From contig JAUYSD010000164.1 of the NCBI GenBank assembly GCA_030696505.1, forward strand, positions 1 through 53,018: a stretch of DNA of 53,018 nt. Direction: 5' to 3'. Source of the stretch: Sulfuritalea sp. Its GTDB lineage: Bacteria; Pseudomonadota; Gammaproteobacteria; Burkholderiales; Rhodocyclaceae. Numbering within the stretch: the stretch's first letter is position 1; the number at the start of each line of letters is the position of its first letter. The position numbers and the translations under genes were made by a program. The notes under the pieces were generated by a model that was not told where the DNA came from, searched no databases, and saw only the letters and a list, made by a program, of their open reading frames with translations. This document shows, piece by piece, positions 15,257 through 25,564 of the stretch.

Positions 15257-17010
15257 TTGTGGTCTCCCGAGTAATCGCGCACGCCCGGCGGCGATTTGGT
15301 GATCACCACGTCGAGGTAATCGACGCGGGGGACGTCCAGCCCCTGGTGGTAGACCATGGTGTGGCGCAGGTAATTCTTGTCGTCGCGTTCCACGTAATCG
15401 AGGCGCTGGTGTGCGCCGCGCGATTCCTTGCGCGCCAGCGCGCCGACCGTCACGGCTTCGGCGCAGTCGAGCATGGAGCCGAGTTCGAGCGCCTGGAACA
15501 GATCGGTGTTGAAGACGCTGGACTTGTCGGTGAGTTTTACATGGCGGTAGCGCTGGCGCAGCTCGTGAATCTTGCTCACGCCCTCCTGCAGGCCTTCTTC
15601 GGTGCGGTAGATGCCGACGTTCTTTTCCATGGTGTCCTGCATCTCCTTGCGCAGGCCGGACATCGATTCAGTGCCATCGGTGCGCGAAAAGAGTTCGCCG
15701 ATGCGTTGCTGTGTCTTTTCGGCCTGCGCGTTGAGTGCGACGGCGTTGGCGGCCGGCAGACCCTGCACGTGCTCGGCGGCGGAGAGCGCAGCACGGCGGC
15801 CGAACACCAGCAGTTCGACCAAGGAGTTGGAACCCAGCCGGTTGGCGCCGTTCAAGCTGACGCAGGCGCACTCGCCGGCGGCGAAGAGGCCGGGCAGGGG
15901 AGTGGCGGCCGCGGTATTGGTGGAAATGCCGCCCATCATGTAATGCACCACGGGACGGATCGGTACGGCTTCCTTGACGATATCGACGCCGAGGTAGGCC
16001 TCGGCCAGTTCGCGCACCAGGGGCAGGCGTTCGTTGATTTTCTTTTCGCCGAGGTGGCGCATGTCGAGCAGCACGCATTCGCCCCACTGCGTGGTGACGG
16101 TGTTGCCCTTCTGCAGTTCGTGCCAGTAGGCCTGGCTTACGCGGTCGCGTGGCCCGAGTTCCATGGTCTTGAGTTGTGGCTTGCCCACCGGCGTTTCCGG
16201 GCCCATTCCGTAGTCCGCCAGGTAGCGGCGTCCGTGCTTGTTCACCAGGATGCCGCCTTCGCCGCGGCAGGCTTCGGTCAGCAGGCTGCCGGTGTTGGGC
16301 AGCCCGGTCGGGTGGTACTGGACGAACTCCATGTCCTTCAGCGGTGCGCCGGCGCGGTAGGCCATGGCCATGCCGTCGCCGGTCTTGATCGCGCCGTTGG
16401 TGGAGAAGGGGAACATGCGGCCAGCGCCGCCACCGGCAATGATCACGGCCTTGGCGTGGAACTGGCGCAGTTCACCGCTGCGCATTTCCATGGCGGTCAC
16501 GCCCTGGCAACGGCCGTCATCGACCAGCAGGTCGAGCGCGTAATACTCGTCGTAGCGCGTGATGGTCGGGAACTGCAGCGAGGTCTGGAACAGGGTGTGC
16601 AGGATATGGAACCCGGACTTGTCGGCAGCGAACCAGGTGCGCTGCTTCTTCATGCCGCCGAAGGGCCGCACCGCCACCGAGCCGTCGGCTTCGCGGTTCC
16701 AGGGGCAGCCCCAGTGCTCCAGTTGCGTCAATTCCTTGGGTGCTTCGTGGATGAAGTATTCGACGCAATCCTGGTCGGAGAGCCAGTCGCCGCCGCCCAC
16801 GGTATCGTCGAAGTGCATGTCGAAGCTGTCGTCGGGCTTGATCACGCCGGCGGCTCCGCCCTCCGCGGCACAGGTGTGGCTGCGCATCGGATATACCTTG
16901 GAGATCAGTGCGATGCGCAGTTTCGGGTCGGTTTCGGCGAGGGCGATCGCCGCACGCAGGCCGGCACCTCCCGCACCTATGATTGCAACATCGATCGATA
17001 TGGTTTCCAT
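15253..17010 (-). CDS. frdA: Fumarate reductase flavoprotein subunit
   Basis: 585 residues from the ATG at 17010. FAD-binding GAGGAGLRAAIALAE, the covalent-FAD His in MRSHTCAAEGG (His45), and active-site stretches HYMMGGI and GANRLGSNSLVEL are intact. It reduces fumarate to succinate at the cytoplasmic face. An upstream in-frame ATG at 17088 would add 26 residues and would start inside the FNR-like site, so I reject it. frdABCD overlap or nearly touch, indicating one transcript driven from the FNR-controlled promoter. Confidence 0.96.
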   Translation of the reverse strand: METISIDVAIIGAGGAGLRAAIALAETDPKLRIALISKVYPMRSHTCAAEGGAAGVIKPDDSFDMHFDDTVGGGDWLSDQDCVEYFIHEAPKELTQLEHWGCPWNREADGSVAVRPFGGMKKQRTWFAADKSGFHILHTLFQTSLQFPTITRYDEYYALDLLVDDGRCQGVTAMEMRSGELRQFHAKAVIIAGGGAGRMFPFSTNGAIKTGDGMAMAYRAGAPLKDMEFVQYHPTGLPNTGSLLTEACRGEGGILVNKHGRRYLADYGMGPETPVGKPQLKTMELGPRDRVSQAYWHELQKGNTVTTQWGECVLLDMRHLGEKKINERLPLVRELAEAYLGVDIVKEAVPIRPVVHYMMGGISTNTAAATPLPGLFAAGECACVSLNGANRLGSNSLVELLVFGRRAALSAAEHVQGLPAANAVALNAQAEKTQQRIGELFSRTDGTESMSGLRKEMQDTMEKNVGIYRTEEGLQEGVSKIHELRQRYRHVKLTDKSSVFNTDLFQALELGSMLDCAEAVTVGALARKESRGAHQRLDYVERDDKNYLRHTMVYHQGLDVPRVDYLDVVITKSPPGVRDYSGDHK

Positions 17011-17039
17011 TGGGCCACCGTGGAGTATTCGTTGTTCTT

Positions 17040-17088
17040 GGGGCGATAGTATCGACTCTTTGCTCTTGGCGCGGTTGATTTGTGTCAA
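17040..17088 (-). promoter_or_regulatory. FNR-type site and promoter of frdABCD
   Basis: TTGATTTGTGTCAA (17075-17088) matches the FNR consensus TTGAT, four bases, ATCAA at 9 of 10 fixed positions. A -10-like TACTAT (17046-17051, minus strand) is centred 33 nt from the site centre. That is the spacing of a class II FNR promoter, with the site at -41.5 and a start near 17040. This predicts anaerobic induction of the frd operon. Confidence 0.75.
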
Positions 17089-17191
17089 CCAGCGCCGGCT
17101 GGATACGGGCTCACGTATCGTGCGGCTGTCGCGTGGGCGAGTCCGTCGTCCGCATGCTGTTCCCGGTCTGGCATTCGCGCCGCGCAGCCGT

Positions 17192-17197
17192 TATAAT
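17192..17197 (+). promoter_or_regulatory. tpiA -10 element
   Basis: Perfect TATAAT 32 nt before the tpiA ATG in the frdA-tpiA divergent region; no convincing -35 17 nt upstream (TTCGCG). Confidence 0.5.
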
Positions 17198-17229
17198 CGC
17201 GGGCTTCGTGTAGCCCCAATCTTGTCATC

Positions 17230-17973
17230 ATGCGCACCAAACTTGTTGCCGGAAACTGGAAAATGCATGGCAGTCTCGCCACCAATGCGGGACTGCTGCA
17301 AGCTGTACGCGACGGCGCCAAAGGTCGCGCCGAGGTGGCTGTCTGCGTGCCTTACCCCTACCTGGCCCAGGCGCAAGCTGCGCTCACGGGCAGCAGCGTG
17401 GGCTGGGGCGCCCAGGATGTCTCCGAACATGCCCAGGGCGCCTGGACGGGCGAGGTGAGCGGGGCGATGCTGGCGGATTTTGCCTGTCGCTATGCCCTCG
17501 TCGGCCATTCCGAACGCCGGTCGTTTTTCGGCGACACCGATGCCGTGGTTGCGGCCAAGTTTGGCGCAGCGCTGAAGGCCGGACTGATTCCGGTGCTGTG
17601 CGTCGGCGAATCTCTGGCGGAGCGTGAGGCCGGCATCACCGGCGAGGTGGTGACGCGGCAGATCGACGCGGTCATTGAAGCGAATGGCATTGAAGCCTTT
17701 GCCCGCGCAGTCGTCGCCTATGAGCCGGTATGGGCGATCGGCACCGGACGCACCGCGTCCCCGGAGCAGGCGCAGGAGGTTCATGCCCAGATCCGCGCAC
17801 GCTTCGCGCGAGACAGTAAGGATGTCGCCGCCGGTCTGCGCATTCTCTATGGCGGCAGCGTCAAGGCCAACAATGCGGCCGAGCTTTTCGGTCAGGCCGA
17901 TATCGATGGCGGACTGATCGGCGGCGCTTCCCTGGTGGCGGCGGATTTCCTCGCCATTTGCGCTGCTGCCTGA
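17230..17973 (+). CDS. tpiA: Triose-phosphate isomerase
   Basis: 247 residues, the usual length. It carries the N-terminal catalytic Lys motif AGNWKMHGS, the electrophilic His in GHSERR and the catalytic Glu motif AYEPVWAIGTG. It interconverts dihydroxyacetone phosphate and glyceraldehyde 3-phosphate in the cytoplasm. secG follows 29 nt later, the arrangement seen across betaproteobacteria upstream of nuo. Confidence 0.98.
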   Translation: MRTKLVAGNWKMHGSLATNAGLLQAVRDGAKGRAEVAVCVPYPYLAQAQAALTGSSVGWGAQDVSEHAQGAWTGEVSGAMLADFACRYALVGHSERRSFFGDTDAVVAAKFGAALKAGLIPVLCVGESLAEREAGITGEVVTRQIDAVIEANGIEAFARAVVAYEPVWAIGTGRTASPEQAQEVHAQIRARFARDSKDVAAGLRILYGGSVKANNAAELFGQADIDGGLIGGASLVAADFLAICAAA

Positions 17974-18002
17974 ACGTAATTTAGAGATTTGAAGAGGTTC
18001 TC

Positions 18003-18356
18003 ATGGACTTGATGCATACCGTGATTCTGACCGTGCATATCATCGCCGGTCTGAGTGTCATCGGCTTCGTGCTGCTGCAGCACGGCAAGGGCGCCGACAT
18101 GGGCGCGGCTTTCGGCAGCGGCGCCTCGGGCAGTCTGTTCGGCGCCACGGGGTCGGCGAATTTTTTGTCGCGCGTAACCGCGGCACTTGCCGTGGTGTTC
18201 TTCCTGACCAGTCTTGCGCTTTCCTACATCGCCACCTCGCGCCCCACGGTGTCGGGTAGCGTGATGGATTCGGCGCCCGCCGCACAGACCGCTCCCGCGA
18301 CTCCGGCGCAGACGCCGGCGGCACCCGACTCGAAGGCAAAGGACATTCCGAAATAA
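18003..18356 (+). CDS. secG: Preprotein translocase subunit SecG
   Basis: 117 residues. Two membrane helices (about 5-27 and 52-74) flank the conserved loop LLQHGKGADMGAAFGSGASGSLFGATGS. A Pro/Ala-rich C-terminal tail follows. SecG assists SecYE and the SecA motor in protein export. It lies between tpiA and tRNA-Leu. Confidence 0.97.
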   Translation: MDLMHTVILTVHIIAGLSVIGFVLLQHGKGADMGAAFGSGASGSLFGATGSANFLSRVTAALAVVFFLTSLALSYIATSRPTVSGSVMDSAPAAQTAPATPAQTPAAPDSKAKDIPK

Positions 18357-18362
18357 GCTTCA

Positions 18363-18388
18363 GGCCTCAACGGCCATAGATTTTTTTG
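18363..18388 (+). terminator. Weak possible terminator after secG
   Basis: A 4-bp GGCC/GGCC stem (18363-18366, 18372-18375) followed by seven T (18381-18387). The stem is short, so termination would be partial at best. Confidence 0.35.
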
Positions 18389-18420
18389 TTGCGGCGCACG
18401 AACGAGTCAATGGCTTGTTA

Positions 18421-18426
18421 TATAAT
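18421..18426 (+). promoter_or_regulatory. -10 element of the tRNA-Leu promoter
   Basis: Perfect TATAAT 28 nt before the mature tRNA end, followed by a GC-rich discriminator (CGCGCCGC), as at stringently controlled stable-RNA promoters. No clear -35 is seen. Confidence 0.55.
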
Positions 18427-18453
18427 TCGCGCCGCTCCCGCAGTAACGATATT

Positions 18454-18538
18454 GCCGACGTGGTGAAATTGGTAGACACGCTATCTTGAGGGGGTAGTGG
18501 CGCAAGCTGTGTGAGTTCGAGTCTCACCGTCGGCACCA
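18454..18538 (+). tRNA. tRNA-Leu (anticodon GAG)
   Basis: 85 nt with encoded CCA. Acceptor ends GCCGACG and CGTCGGC pair fully. The anticodon stem CTATC/GGTAG holds the loop TTGAGGG, giving anticodon GAG at 18488-18490. The long class II variable arm typical of tRNA-Leu is present, and the T-arm is GTGAG-TTCGAGT-CTCAC. It sits between secG and nuoA and may be cut from a transcript that continues into nuo. Confidence 0.97.
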
Positions 18539-18581
18539 GTAAAAAAGCAGCAAGCAAGGCAGCAAAAAGGTAGTCGTGTGT

Positions 18582-18613
18582 CGGTTCACCTGCGAAGGAT
18601 TGCAGGTTGGCCG
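18582..18613 (+). promoter_or_regulatory. Hairpin in the nuo leader
   Basis: A stem with ACCTGC/GCAGGT and an outer CGG/CCG, about 12 bp with one mismatch and two G-T pairs, loop GAAGGATT. It lies between tRNA-Leu and nuoA with no T-run, so it more likely separates tRNA and mRNA or stabilises the nuo 5' end than terminates. Confidence 0.45.
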
Positions 18614-18649
18614 GCCGAAACCAACAAGTGAAGTGGCCGTCCCACCAAA

Positions 18650-19024
18650 ATGCTGGATAATTACTTCCCGATTCTTGTCTTTATCTTGGTGGGCCTCGCT
18701 TTCGGTTGCGCACCCATCCTCCTCGGTTGGCTGATTGCACCCAATCGTCCGGATAGCGAGAAACTTTCCGCCTTCGAATGCGGTTTCGCTCCCTTCGAAG
18801 ATGCGCGCATGAAATTCGATGTGCGCTACTACCTGATCGCCATTCTCTTCATCCTGTTCGATCTCGAAATCGCCTTCCTGTTTCCTTGGGCAGCGATCTT
18901 CAAGGAGATCGTCAATACCGACGCGATGAAGCTGTTTGGGTTCGTCGAGATGTTCGTGTTTATCGGTATCCTCGTTGTTGGCTACGTGTATGCGTGGGCC
19001 AAGGGAGCGCTGGATTGGGAATGA
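18650..19024 (+). CDS. nuoA: NADH-quinone oxidoreductase subunit A
   Basis: 124 residues with three membrane helices. The conserved loop between helices 1 and 2 ([41 protein letters not shown], split here by structure) includes the Cys near the quinone pocket and the acidic pair DLE. It starts the 14-gene complex I operon, which oxidises NADH, reduces quinone and pumps protons. No Shine-Dalgarno is visible before its ATG. Confidence 0.97.
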   Translation: MLDNYFPILVFILVGLAFGCAPILLGWLIAPNRPDSEKLSAFECGFAPFEDARMKFDVRYYLIAILFILFDLEIAFLFPWAAIFKEIVNTDAMKLFGFVEMFVFIGILVVGYVYAWAKGALDWE

Positions 19025-19046
19025 ACGGAATCAAGGACCTCAGCGC

Positions 19047-19523
19047 ATGAGTATCGAAGGCGTTCTGCAGGAAGGCTTCGTCACCACGTCGCTGGACAAG
19101 ATCATCAACTGGACGCGCACCGGTTCGATGTGGCCGATGACTTTCGGTCTGGCCTGTTGCGCCATTGAAATGATCCACGCTGGTTGCTCGCGCTACGACC
19201 TCGATCGCTTCGGCATCGTGTTCCGCCCGAGCCCGAGGCAAAGCGACGTGATGATCGTCGCCGGCACGCTGACCAACAAGATGGCGCCGGCGCTGCGCAA
19301 GGTTTACGACCAGATGGCCGAGCCGCGCTGGGTGCTCTCGATGGGTTCCTGTGCCAATGGCGGCGGCTACTACCATTACTCGTATTCGGTGGTGCGCGGA
19401 GTTGACCGCATCGTGCCCGTCGATGTCTATGTGCCGGGTTGTCCGCCGACGGCGGAGGCGTTGCTGTACGGCCTGATCCAGCTGCAGAGCAAGATCCGCC
19501 GCACCACTACCATCGCCCGCTGA
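19047..19523 (+). CDS. nuoB: NADH-quinone oxidoreductase subunit B (N2 cluster)
   Basis: 158 residues from ATG 19047, matching the family start [17 protein letters not shown]. The four ligands of cluster N2 are visible in [15 protein letters not shown] and [11 protein letters not shown]. This cluster hands electrons to quinone. It starts 22 nt after nuoA. A longer frame beginning inside nuoA is not the start. Confidence 0.97.
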   Translation: MSIEGVLQEGFVTTSLDKIINWTRTGSMWPMTFGLACCAIEMIHAGCSRYDLDRFGIVFRPSPRQSDVMIVAGTLTNKMAPALRKVYDQMAEPRWVLSMGSCANGGGYYHYSYSVVRGVDRIVPVDVYVPGCPPTAEALLYGLIQLQSKIRRTTTIAR

Positions 19524-19537
19524 CCTGAGCCTATCCC

Positions 19538-20140
19538 ATGAGCGTCAAACTGGAACGACTTTGCAGGCAACTTAAAGAAAGCTTCGGTGATCGGATCGGC
19601 GAACCGGTCCTGGCATTGGGTGAATTGACTGTCGTGGTGCCGGCCGGGAATTATCTCGACGTGATGCGCCAACTGCGTGACGACCCTGCTTTCCGCTTCG
19701 AGCAGTTGATGGATCTCAGCGGCATCGATTACTCCGCCTACACGGGCTATCAGGGCAAGCGCTTCGCGGCAGTCAGCCAGCTGTTGTCGATCACCCACAA
19801 CTGGCGCCTGCGCGTCAGGGTCTTCGCGCCGGACGACGAATTTCCGGTGGTGCCGTCGGTCATGGACATCTGGAACAGCGCCAACTGGTACGAGCGCGAG
19901 GCCTTCGATCTGTTCGGCATCCATTTCGAGGGTCATGTCGACCTGCGCCGCATCCTGACCGATTACGGCTTTGTCGGCCATCCTTTCCGCAAGGATTTTC
20001 CGATTTCAGGTTATGTCGAAATGCGTTACGACCCCGAGCAAAAACGCGTGATCTATCAGCCGGTGACGATCGAGCCGCGCGAAGTGACGCCGCGCATCGT
20101 GCGCGAGGAAACCTACGGAAAAGGTGGCGGCCGTGGCTGA
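19538..20140 (+). CDS. nuoC: NADH-quinone oxidoreductase subunit C
   Basis: 200 residues of the 30-kDa subunit family, with the signature [17 protein letters not shown], then [19 protein letters not shown]. It is separate from NuoD, unlike the fused NuoCD of E. coli. It is part of the peripheral arm that holds NuoB and NuoD. It overlaps the nuoD start by 8 nt. Confidence 0.97.
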   Translation: MSVKLERLCRQLKESFGDRIGEPVLALGELTVVVPAGNYLDVMRQLRDDPAFRFEQLMDLSGIDYSAYTGYQGKRFAAVSQLLSITHNWRLRVRVFAPDDEFPVVPSVMDIWNSANWYEREAFDLFGIHFEGHVDLRRILTDYGFVGHPFRKDFPISGYVEMRYDPEQKRVIYQPVTIEPREVTPRIVREETYGKGGGRG

Positions 20141-21386
20141 CATCAAGAATTACACCCTGAACTTCGGCCCCCAGCATCCGGCGGCGCACGGCGTGCTGCG
20201 CCTGGTGCTGGAACTCGACGGCGAAGTCGTGGTGCGCGCCGATCCGCACATCGGCCTGTTGCATCGCGGCACCGAGAAGCTGGCGGAAACCCGCACCTGG
20301 CTGCAGACCCTGCCTTACCTGGATCGCCTCGACTACACCTCGATGATTCCCAGCGAGCATGCCTACTGCCTCGCGGTCGAGCGCCTGCTGGGCATCGAGG
20401 TGCCGATCCGCGCCCAGTACATCCGCGTCATGTTCGACGAGATCGCGCGGATCAAGAATCACCTGCTCAACATCGGCACCCATGCGCTCGACATCGGCGC
20501 CATGACCATGGTGCTATATACCTTCCGCGAGCGCGAGGATCTGTTCGACGTCCTCGAAGCGACCTGCGGCATCCGCATGCACCAGGCCTATTACCGGCCC
20601 GGCGGCGTCTATCGCGATCTGCCCGATCAGATGCCGAAGTATCAGGAAAACCGCTTCAAGAATGCGCAGACGGTCAAGGAACTCAACGAGGCGCGCAGCG
20701 GTTCGCTGCTCGACTTCCTCGAAGACTTCACCAACCGTTTCCCGGTCTACCTGAGCGAGTACCACACGCTGCTGACCGACAACCGCATCTGGAAGCAGCG
20801 TACCGTCGGCATCGGCGTCGTCAGTCCGGAGCGTGCCCTGCAACTCGGCTTCAGCGGTGCGATGCTGCGCGGTTCGGGCATCGAATGGGATCTGCGCAAG
20901 AAGCAGCCCTACGAGGTGTATGACCGCATGGATTTCGACATTCCTGTCGGCGTCAATGGCGATACCTACGATCGCTATCTGGTGCGCATGGAGGAGATGT
21001 TCCAGGCCAACCGCATCATCAAGCAATGCATCGCCTGGCTGCGCAAGAATCCCGGTCCGGTGATCACCGATGACCACAAGGTGGCGCCGCCATCGCGGGA
21101 AAAGATGAAGGGCAGCATGGAAGAGTTGATCCATCACTTCAAGCTGTTTTCCGAAGGCATGCACGTGCCGGCCGGCGAGGCCTACGTGGCGATCGAGCAC
21201 CCCAAGGGCGAGATGGGCGTCTGGGCAGTCTCGGACGGTGCCAACAAGCCCTACCGCATCAAGCTGCACACCGCAGGAATTCCCCACCTGGCCGCCACCG
21301 ACGAAATGTGTCGCGGCCACATGCTGGCCGATGCCACTGCCGTGATCGGCACCATCGACCTGGTTCTTGGCGACGTTGACAGATAG
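20133..21386 (+). CDS. nuoD: NADH-quinone oxidoreductase subunit D (quinone site)
   Basis: 417 residues from a GTG at 20133, which gives the family N-terminus [20 protein letters not shown] and has GGTGG 5 nt upstream. A GTG at 20124 is an alternative. The 49-kDa subunit forms the quinone pocket with Nuo[10 protein letters not shown] holds the conserved His. [11 protein letters not shown] and the C-terminal [10 protein letters not shown] are typical. Confidence 0.97.
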   Translation: MADIKNYTLNFGPQHPAAHGVLRLVLELDGEVVVRADPHIGLLHRGTEKLAETRTWLQTLPYLDRLDYTSMIPSEHAYCLAVERLLGIEVPIRAQYIRVMFDEIARIKNHLLNIGTHALDIGAMTMVLYTFREREDLFDVLEATCGIRMHQAYYRPGGVYRDLPDQMPKYQENRFKNAQTVKELNEARSGSLLDFLEDFTNRFPVYLSEYHTLLTDNRIWKQRTVGIGVVSPERALQLGFSGAMLRGSGIEWDLRKKQPYEVYDRMDFDIPVGVNGDTYDRYLVRMEEMFQANRIIKQCIAWLRKNPGPVITDDHKVAPPSREKMKGSMEELIHHFKLFSEGMHVPAGEAYVAIEHPKGEMGVWAVSDGANKPYRIKLHTAGIPHLAATDEMCRGHMLADATAVIGTIDLVLGDVDR

Positions 21387-21391
21387 ACCGC

Positions 21392-21895
21392 ATGAATACC
21401 CAGAACACCCTGTTGTGTCCCGAATTGAGCGCTGAGTCTCTGCTGAAGATCGATCGGGAAGTGGCCAAGTACCCGGCAGACCAGAAGCAGTCCGCAGTGA
21501 TGGCGGCGCTGGTGATTGCCCAGGACGAAAAGGGCTGGCTGTCCAAGGAAACCATCGCCGCCGTCGCCGGCTATCTGGGCATGCCGCCGATCGCCGCTTA
21601 CGAGGTGGCGAGTTTCTACAACATGTACGACCTGCACCCGGTCGGCAAGTACAAGCTCACCGTGTGTACCAATCTGCCCTGCGCCCTGTCCGGCGGCGTT
21701 CATGCCGCCGACTACGTCAAGGAAAAGCTCGGCATCGATTTCAACGAGACCACCGCCGACGGCAAATTTACACTCAAGGAAGGCGAGTGCATGGGTGCTT
21801 GCGGCGATGCGCCGGTGATGCTGGTGAACAACAAGCGCATGTGCAGTTTCATGCTGCCGGAACAGATTGACAAGCTGTTGGCGGAGTGCAAATAA
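21392..21895 (+). CDS. nuoE: NADH-quinone oxidoreductase subunit E
   Basis: 167 residues, thioredoxin-like [2Fe-2S] protein. Cys ligands lie in [12 protein letters not shown] and [12 protein letters not shown], the N1a cluster. With NuoF and NuoG it forms the NADH-oxidising tip. It starts 5 nt after nuoD and ends 1 nt before nuoF. Confidence 0.97.
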   Translation: MNTQNTLLCPELSAESLLKIDREVAKYPADQKQSAVMAALVIAQDEKGWLSKETIAAVAGYLGMPPIAAYEVASFYNMYDLHPVGKYKLTVCTNLPCALSGGVHAADYVKEKLGIDFNETTADGKFTLKEGECMGACGDAPVMLVNNKRMCSFMLPEQIDKLLAECK

Positions 21896-21896
21896 G

Positions 21897-23228
21897 ATGG
21901 CCTTGATCGACACCATCAATCCGCTGCTGACCACCGGCTGGGCCAAGGGCGATGCCGGCTGGAGCCTCAAGGATTACGAAGCGCGCGGCGGCTACAAGCA
22001 ACTGCGGCGCGTGCTGGAAAGCAAGATGACGCAGGACGACCTGATCGCCGAGGTCAAGAAATCCGTGCTGCGCGGCCGCGGCGGTGCGGGCTTCCCGACC
22101 GGCCTCAAGTGGAGCTTCATGCCCAAGGCGGCGCCGGAGAAGTATGTCGTCTGCAACACCGACGAAGGCGAGCCGGGCACCTTCAAGGACCGCGACCTGC
22201 TGCGCTTCGATCCGCATTCGACCATCGAAGGCATGATCATCGCCGGCTATGCGGTGGGCGCCAAGCGCGGTTACAACTACATCCACGGCGAGATTTTCGA
22301 AATCTACCAGCGTTTCGAGGAAGCTCTCGACCAGGCGCGTGCCGCCGGCTATCTGGGCAACAACATTCTCGGTTCCGACTTCAGTTTCGACCTCTTTGCG
22401 CATCACGGCTGGGGCGCCTACATCTGCGGCGAGGAGACCGGCCTGCTCGAATCGATCGAGGGCAAGAAGGGCCAGCCGCGCTACAAGCCGCCGTTTCCGG
22501 CGAACTTCGGCCTCTACGGCAAGCCGACCACGATCAACAACACCGAGACCTTTGCCGCGATTCCCTTCATTCTGGGCATGGGCGGCGAGGCCTACCTCAA
22601 CCTCGGCAAACCCAACAACGGCGGCACCAAGCTGTTCTCGGTGTCGGGCCACGTCAATCGCCCGGGCAACTATGAAGTCCCCATGGGCACGCCCTTCGCC
22701 AAGCTGCTCGAAATGGCCGGCGGCATGCGTGGTGGACGCAAGCTCAAGGCGGTGATTCCCGGTGGCTCCTCGGCGCCGGTGTTGCCCGCCGACGTGATGA
22801 TGGATTGCACCATGGATTACGACTCGATCGCCAAGGCCGGCTCCATGCTCGGCTCCGGCGCGGTGATCGTGATGGACGAGACGGTCTGCATGGTCAAGGC
22901 GCTGGAGCGCCTGTCCTATTTCTACTACGAAGAATCCTGCGGCCAATGCACGCCTTGCCGCGAAGGCAGCGGCTGGTTGTATCGCGTCGTGCATCGCATC
23001 GAGCACGGCCAGGGTCGCGCCGAAGATCTCGATTTGCTGAATCGCGTGACCGACAACATGATGGGCAAGACTATTTGTGCGCTGGCCGATGCCGCCGCTT
23101 TCCCGGTGCGCAGCTTCATCAAGCATTTCAAGAGCGAATTCGAGTATCACATCGAGAACAAGAAGTGTCTCGTCGATCCGGACATTCAGCGTGCCGGTAG
23201 CGGCTTCTTCAAGGCAGGGGCCGCGTAA
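21897..23228 (+). CDS. nuoF: NADH-quinone oxidoreductase subunit F (NADH/FMN site)
   Basis: 443 residues from ATG 21897. The FMN/NADH-binding [15 protein letters not shown], the [15 protein letters not shown] region and the N3 [4Fe-4S] motif [12 protein letters not shown] are intact. It accepts hydride from NADH. A frame extending 30 nt upstream overlaps nuoE and is not needed. Its TAA shares a base with the nuoG ATG. Confidence 0.98.
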   Translation: MALIDTINPLLTTGWAKGDAGWSLKDYEARGGYKQLRRVLESKMTQDDLIAEVKKSVLRGRGGAGFPTGLKWSFMPKAAPEKYVVCNTDEGEPGTFKDRDLLRFDPHSTIEGMIIAGYAVGAKRGYNYIHGEIFEIYQRFEEALDQARAAGYLGNNILGSDFSFDLFAHHGWGAYICGEETGLLESIEGKKGQPRYKPPFPANFGLYGKPTTINNTETFAAIPFILGMGGEAYLNLGKPNNGGTKLFSVSGHVNRPGNYEVPMGTPFAKLLEMAGGMRGGRKLKAVIPGGSSAPVLPADVMMDCTMDYDSIAKAGSMLGSGAVIVMDETVCMVKALERLSYFYYEESCGQCTPCREGSGWLYRVVHRIEHGQGRAEDLDLLNRVTDNMMGKTICALADAAAFPVRSFIKHFKSEFEYHIENKKCLVDPDIQRAGSGFFKAGAA

Positions 23229-25564
23229 TGGTCGAAATCGAAATCGACGGCAAGACGCTGCAGGTCGCCGAGGGCAGCACCATCATCGAGGCGGCCCATC
23301 AACTCGGCACCTATATCCCGCACTTCTGCTATCACAAGAAGCTGTCCATCGCGGCCAACTGCCGCATGTGCCTGGTCCAGGTGGAAAAGGCGCCGAAGCC
23401 GATGCCGGCCTGCGCCACGCCGGTCACCAACGGCATGAAGGTGTTCACGCACTCGGATCTGGCGGTCAAGGCGCAGAAGGCGGTGATGGAATTCCTGCTG
23501 ATCAACCACCCGCTGGATTGCCCGATCTGCGATCAGGGCGGCGAGTGCCAGTTGCAGGATCTCGCGGTCGGTTACGGCGAATCCGCCTCGAAGTACGAGG
23601 AAGAGAAGCGTGTCGTCCCCGACAAGGATCTCGGTCCGCTGGTGTCGACCGACATGACTCGCTGCATCAACTGCACGCGCTGCATCCGCTTCACCGCGGA
23701 AATCGCCGGCTTCATGGAACTCGGCCAGTCCTATCGCGGCGAGCGCGCCGAGGTCATGCCCTTCATCGGCAAGACGGTGGATACCGAGCTATCCGGCAAC
23801 ATCATCGATCTGTGTCCGGTCGGCGCGCTGACCTCCAAGCCTTTCCGCTTTTCGGCGCGCACCTGGGAACTGTCCCGGCGCAAGTCGGTCAGCCCGCACG
23901 ATGGCCTGGGCAGCAATCTGATCCTGCAGACCAAGCATGACCGCGTGATGCGCGTGCTGCCGCTGGAAAACGAAGCCATCAACGAATGCTGGCTCAGCGA
24001 CAAGGAGCGTTTCTCCTACCAGGGCCTGAATTCGCCGGAGCGGCTGACCAGGCCGATGGTGAAGCAGGGCGGCGAATGGAAAGAGGTCGACTGGAGCGTC
24101 GCCCTCGATTACGCCGCGCACGCGCTGCGCGACGTCGCCAAGACGCATGGCGGTGCTGCGATTGGCGGCCTGCTGAGCCCGCATGCGACGCTGGAGGAAA
24201 TGTATCTGGCGCAGAAACTGCTGCGCGGCCTGGGCAGCGAGAACATCGATTTCCGCCTGCGCCACAGCGACTTCTCGGCCGACGGCAAGCGTCAGGGCAC
24301 GCCCTGGCTGGGCATGAATATCGCCGACATCGGCCGCCTCGATCGCGTGCTGGTGGTCGGCTCCTTCTTGCGCAAGGACCATCCGCTGCTGGCCCAGCGC
24401 CTGCGCCAGTCGGCCAAGCGCGGTGCCGAGATCAGCATCCTGCACAGTGCCGACGATGATCTGCTGATCAAGCTGGCGGCGCGCGCGATTGCCGCGCCCT
24501 CGCAACTGCCGGCGGTACTGGTGCAGGTGGTCAAGGCCGTATGTCAGATCAAGGGTGTCGCGGCAGATGTTGCGCTTTCCGGAGTTACCGTTTCTGCCGA
24601 GGCGCAAGCCATCGCTCAGAGTCTGGCCTCGGGCAGCAACACCGGCGTCCTGCTCGGCAATTTCGCGCAACAACACCCGCAGGCAGCGACCCTGCATGCG
24701 CTGGGCCGCCAACTGGCCGCCGCCCTCGGCGGCAGCTTCGGCTTCCTCGGCGAAGCTGCCAACAGTGTCGGCGGCTACGTGGCCAAGGCAGTCCCGACAG
24801 GCGCCGGCCTCAACGCTTCGGCGATGCTGAAGGATCCGCGTCAGGCCTACGTCGTGCTTGGCGCCGAAGCCGAACTCGATTGCGCCGACGGCGCCCAGGC
24901 GCTGGCCGCGCTGAGCAAGGCCGCCGTCACCGTGGTGCTGACGCCCTTCAAGTCGCCGGCCATGCTCGACTATGCGGCGGTGCTGCTGCCGGTGTCGCCC
25001 TTCTCGGAAACTTCGGGCACCTTCGTCAATACCGAAGGCCGTGTGCAGAGTTTCTACGCCGCCGCCAAACCGCTGGGCGAAACGCGTCCGGCCTGGAAGG
25101 TGTTGCGCGTGCTGGGCAATCTGCTGGCCCTGAACGGTTTTGAATTCAATAGCAGCGAGGATGTGCGTGCCGAAGCGCTGGGCGGTCAGCCAGAATTCGT
25201 CGCCGGCCTCGACAACGGCATCGGCGGCGTACCTCTCAATCCGGCGACCGCTGACGGCGGCCTGGAACGTCTGGCCGATGTGCCGATTCATTTTGCCGAC
25301 CCGCTGGTGCGGCGCGCTGCGGCGTTGCAACTGGCGGCCGATGCCGCGGCTCCCGCCGCGCGCATGAATGCGGCGATGCTGGCGAAACTCGGTCTGACTG
25401 CAGGCGGCCAGGCAAGAGTTGGTGCTGGCGCCACGGCGAGCGTGACGCTGCCGGTGCAGCTCGATGCCGGCCTGCCCGACGGCGTGGTTCGCGTCGCGGC
25501 GGCGCATGCCGCCACCGTCGCGCTGGGTTCGATGTGCGCGGTTCTGAGCGTGGAGAAGGCGTGA
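23228..25564 (+). CDS. nuoG: NADH-quinone oxidoreductase subunit G
   Basis: 778 residues. [2Fe-2S] ligands are Cys34, 45, 48 and 62. The His/Cys [4Fe-4S] site is in [15 protein letters not shown] (His94, Cys98, 101, 107), and the second [4Fe-4S] is in [10 protein letters not shown] with LCPVGAL. A long molybdopterin-oxidoreductase-like domain follows and appears to lack catalytic function, as is normal for NuoG. Near the C-terminus, RVGAGATA is encoded by a copy of the dispersed 23-bp repeat. It ends overlapping nuoH by 1 nt. Confidence 0.97.
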   Translation: MVEIEIDGKTLQVAEGSTIIEAAHQLGTYIPHFCYHKKLSIAANCRMCLVQVEKAPKPMPACATPVTNGMKVFTHSDLAVKAQKAVMEFLLINHPLDCPICDQGGECQLQDLAVGYGESASKYEEEKRVVPDKDLGPLVSTDMTRCINCTRCIRFTAEIAGFMELGQSYRGERAEVMPFIGKTVDTELSGNIIDLCPVGALTSKPFRFSARTWELSRRKSVSPHDGLGSNLILQTKHDRVMRVLPLENEAINECWLSDKERFSYQGLNSPERLTRPMVKQGGEWKEVDWSVALDYAAHALRDVAKTHGGAAIGGLLSPHATLEEMYLAQKLLRGLGSENIDFRLRHSDFSADGKRQGTPWLGMNIADIGRLDRVLVVGSFLRKDHPLLAQRLRQSAKRGAEISILHSADDDLLIKLAARAIAAPSQLPAVLVQVVKAVCQIKGVAADVALSGVTVSAEAQAIAQSLASGSNTGVLLGNFAQQHPQAATLHALGRQLAAALGGSFGFLGEAANSVGGYVAKAVPTGAGLNASAMLKDPRQAYVVLGAEAELDCADGAQALAALSKAAVTVVLTPFKSPAMLDYAAVLLPVSPFSETSGTFVNTEGRVQSFYAAAKPLGETRPAWKVLRVLGNLLALNGFEFNSSEDVRAEALGGQPEFVAGLDNGIGGVPLNPATADGGLERLADVPIHFADPLVRRAAALQLAADAAAPAARMNAAMLAKLGLTAGGQARVGAGATASVTLPVQLDAGLPDGVVRVAAAHAATVALGSMCAVLSVEKA
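25416..25438 (+). repeat. Dispersed 23-bp repeat, copy R3 (inside nuoG)
   Basis: Differs from intergenic copy R6 at one position over 26 bp if the preceding CAA is included. Translated as part of RVGAGATA near the NuoG C-terminus. Confidence 0.65.

Noticed and set aside
15259-17049. 596-codon open frame opposite frdA
   Set aside because: Antisense shadow of a high-GC gene; frdA has complete catalytic motifs and the shadow has no family features.
17011-17088. Upstream in-frame frdA start at 17088
   Set aside because: It overlaps the FNR-like site and -10; the extra 26 residues are not part of FrdA.
18363-18388. Strong intrinsic terminator after secG
   Set aside because: Only a 4-bp stem precedes the T-run; kept as a weak possibility only.
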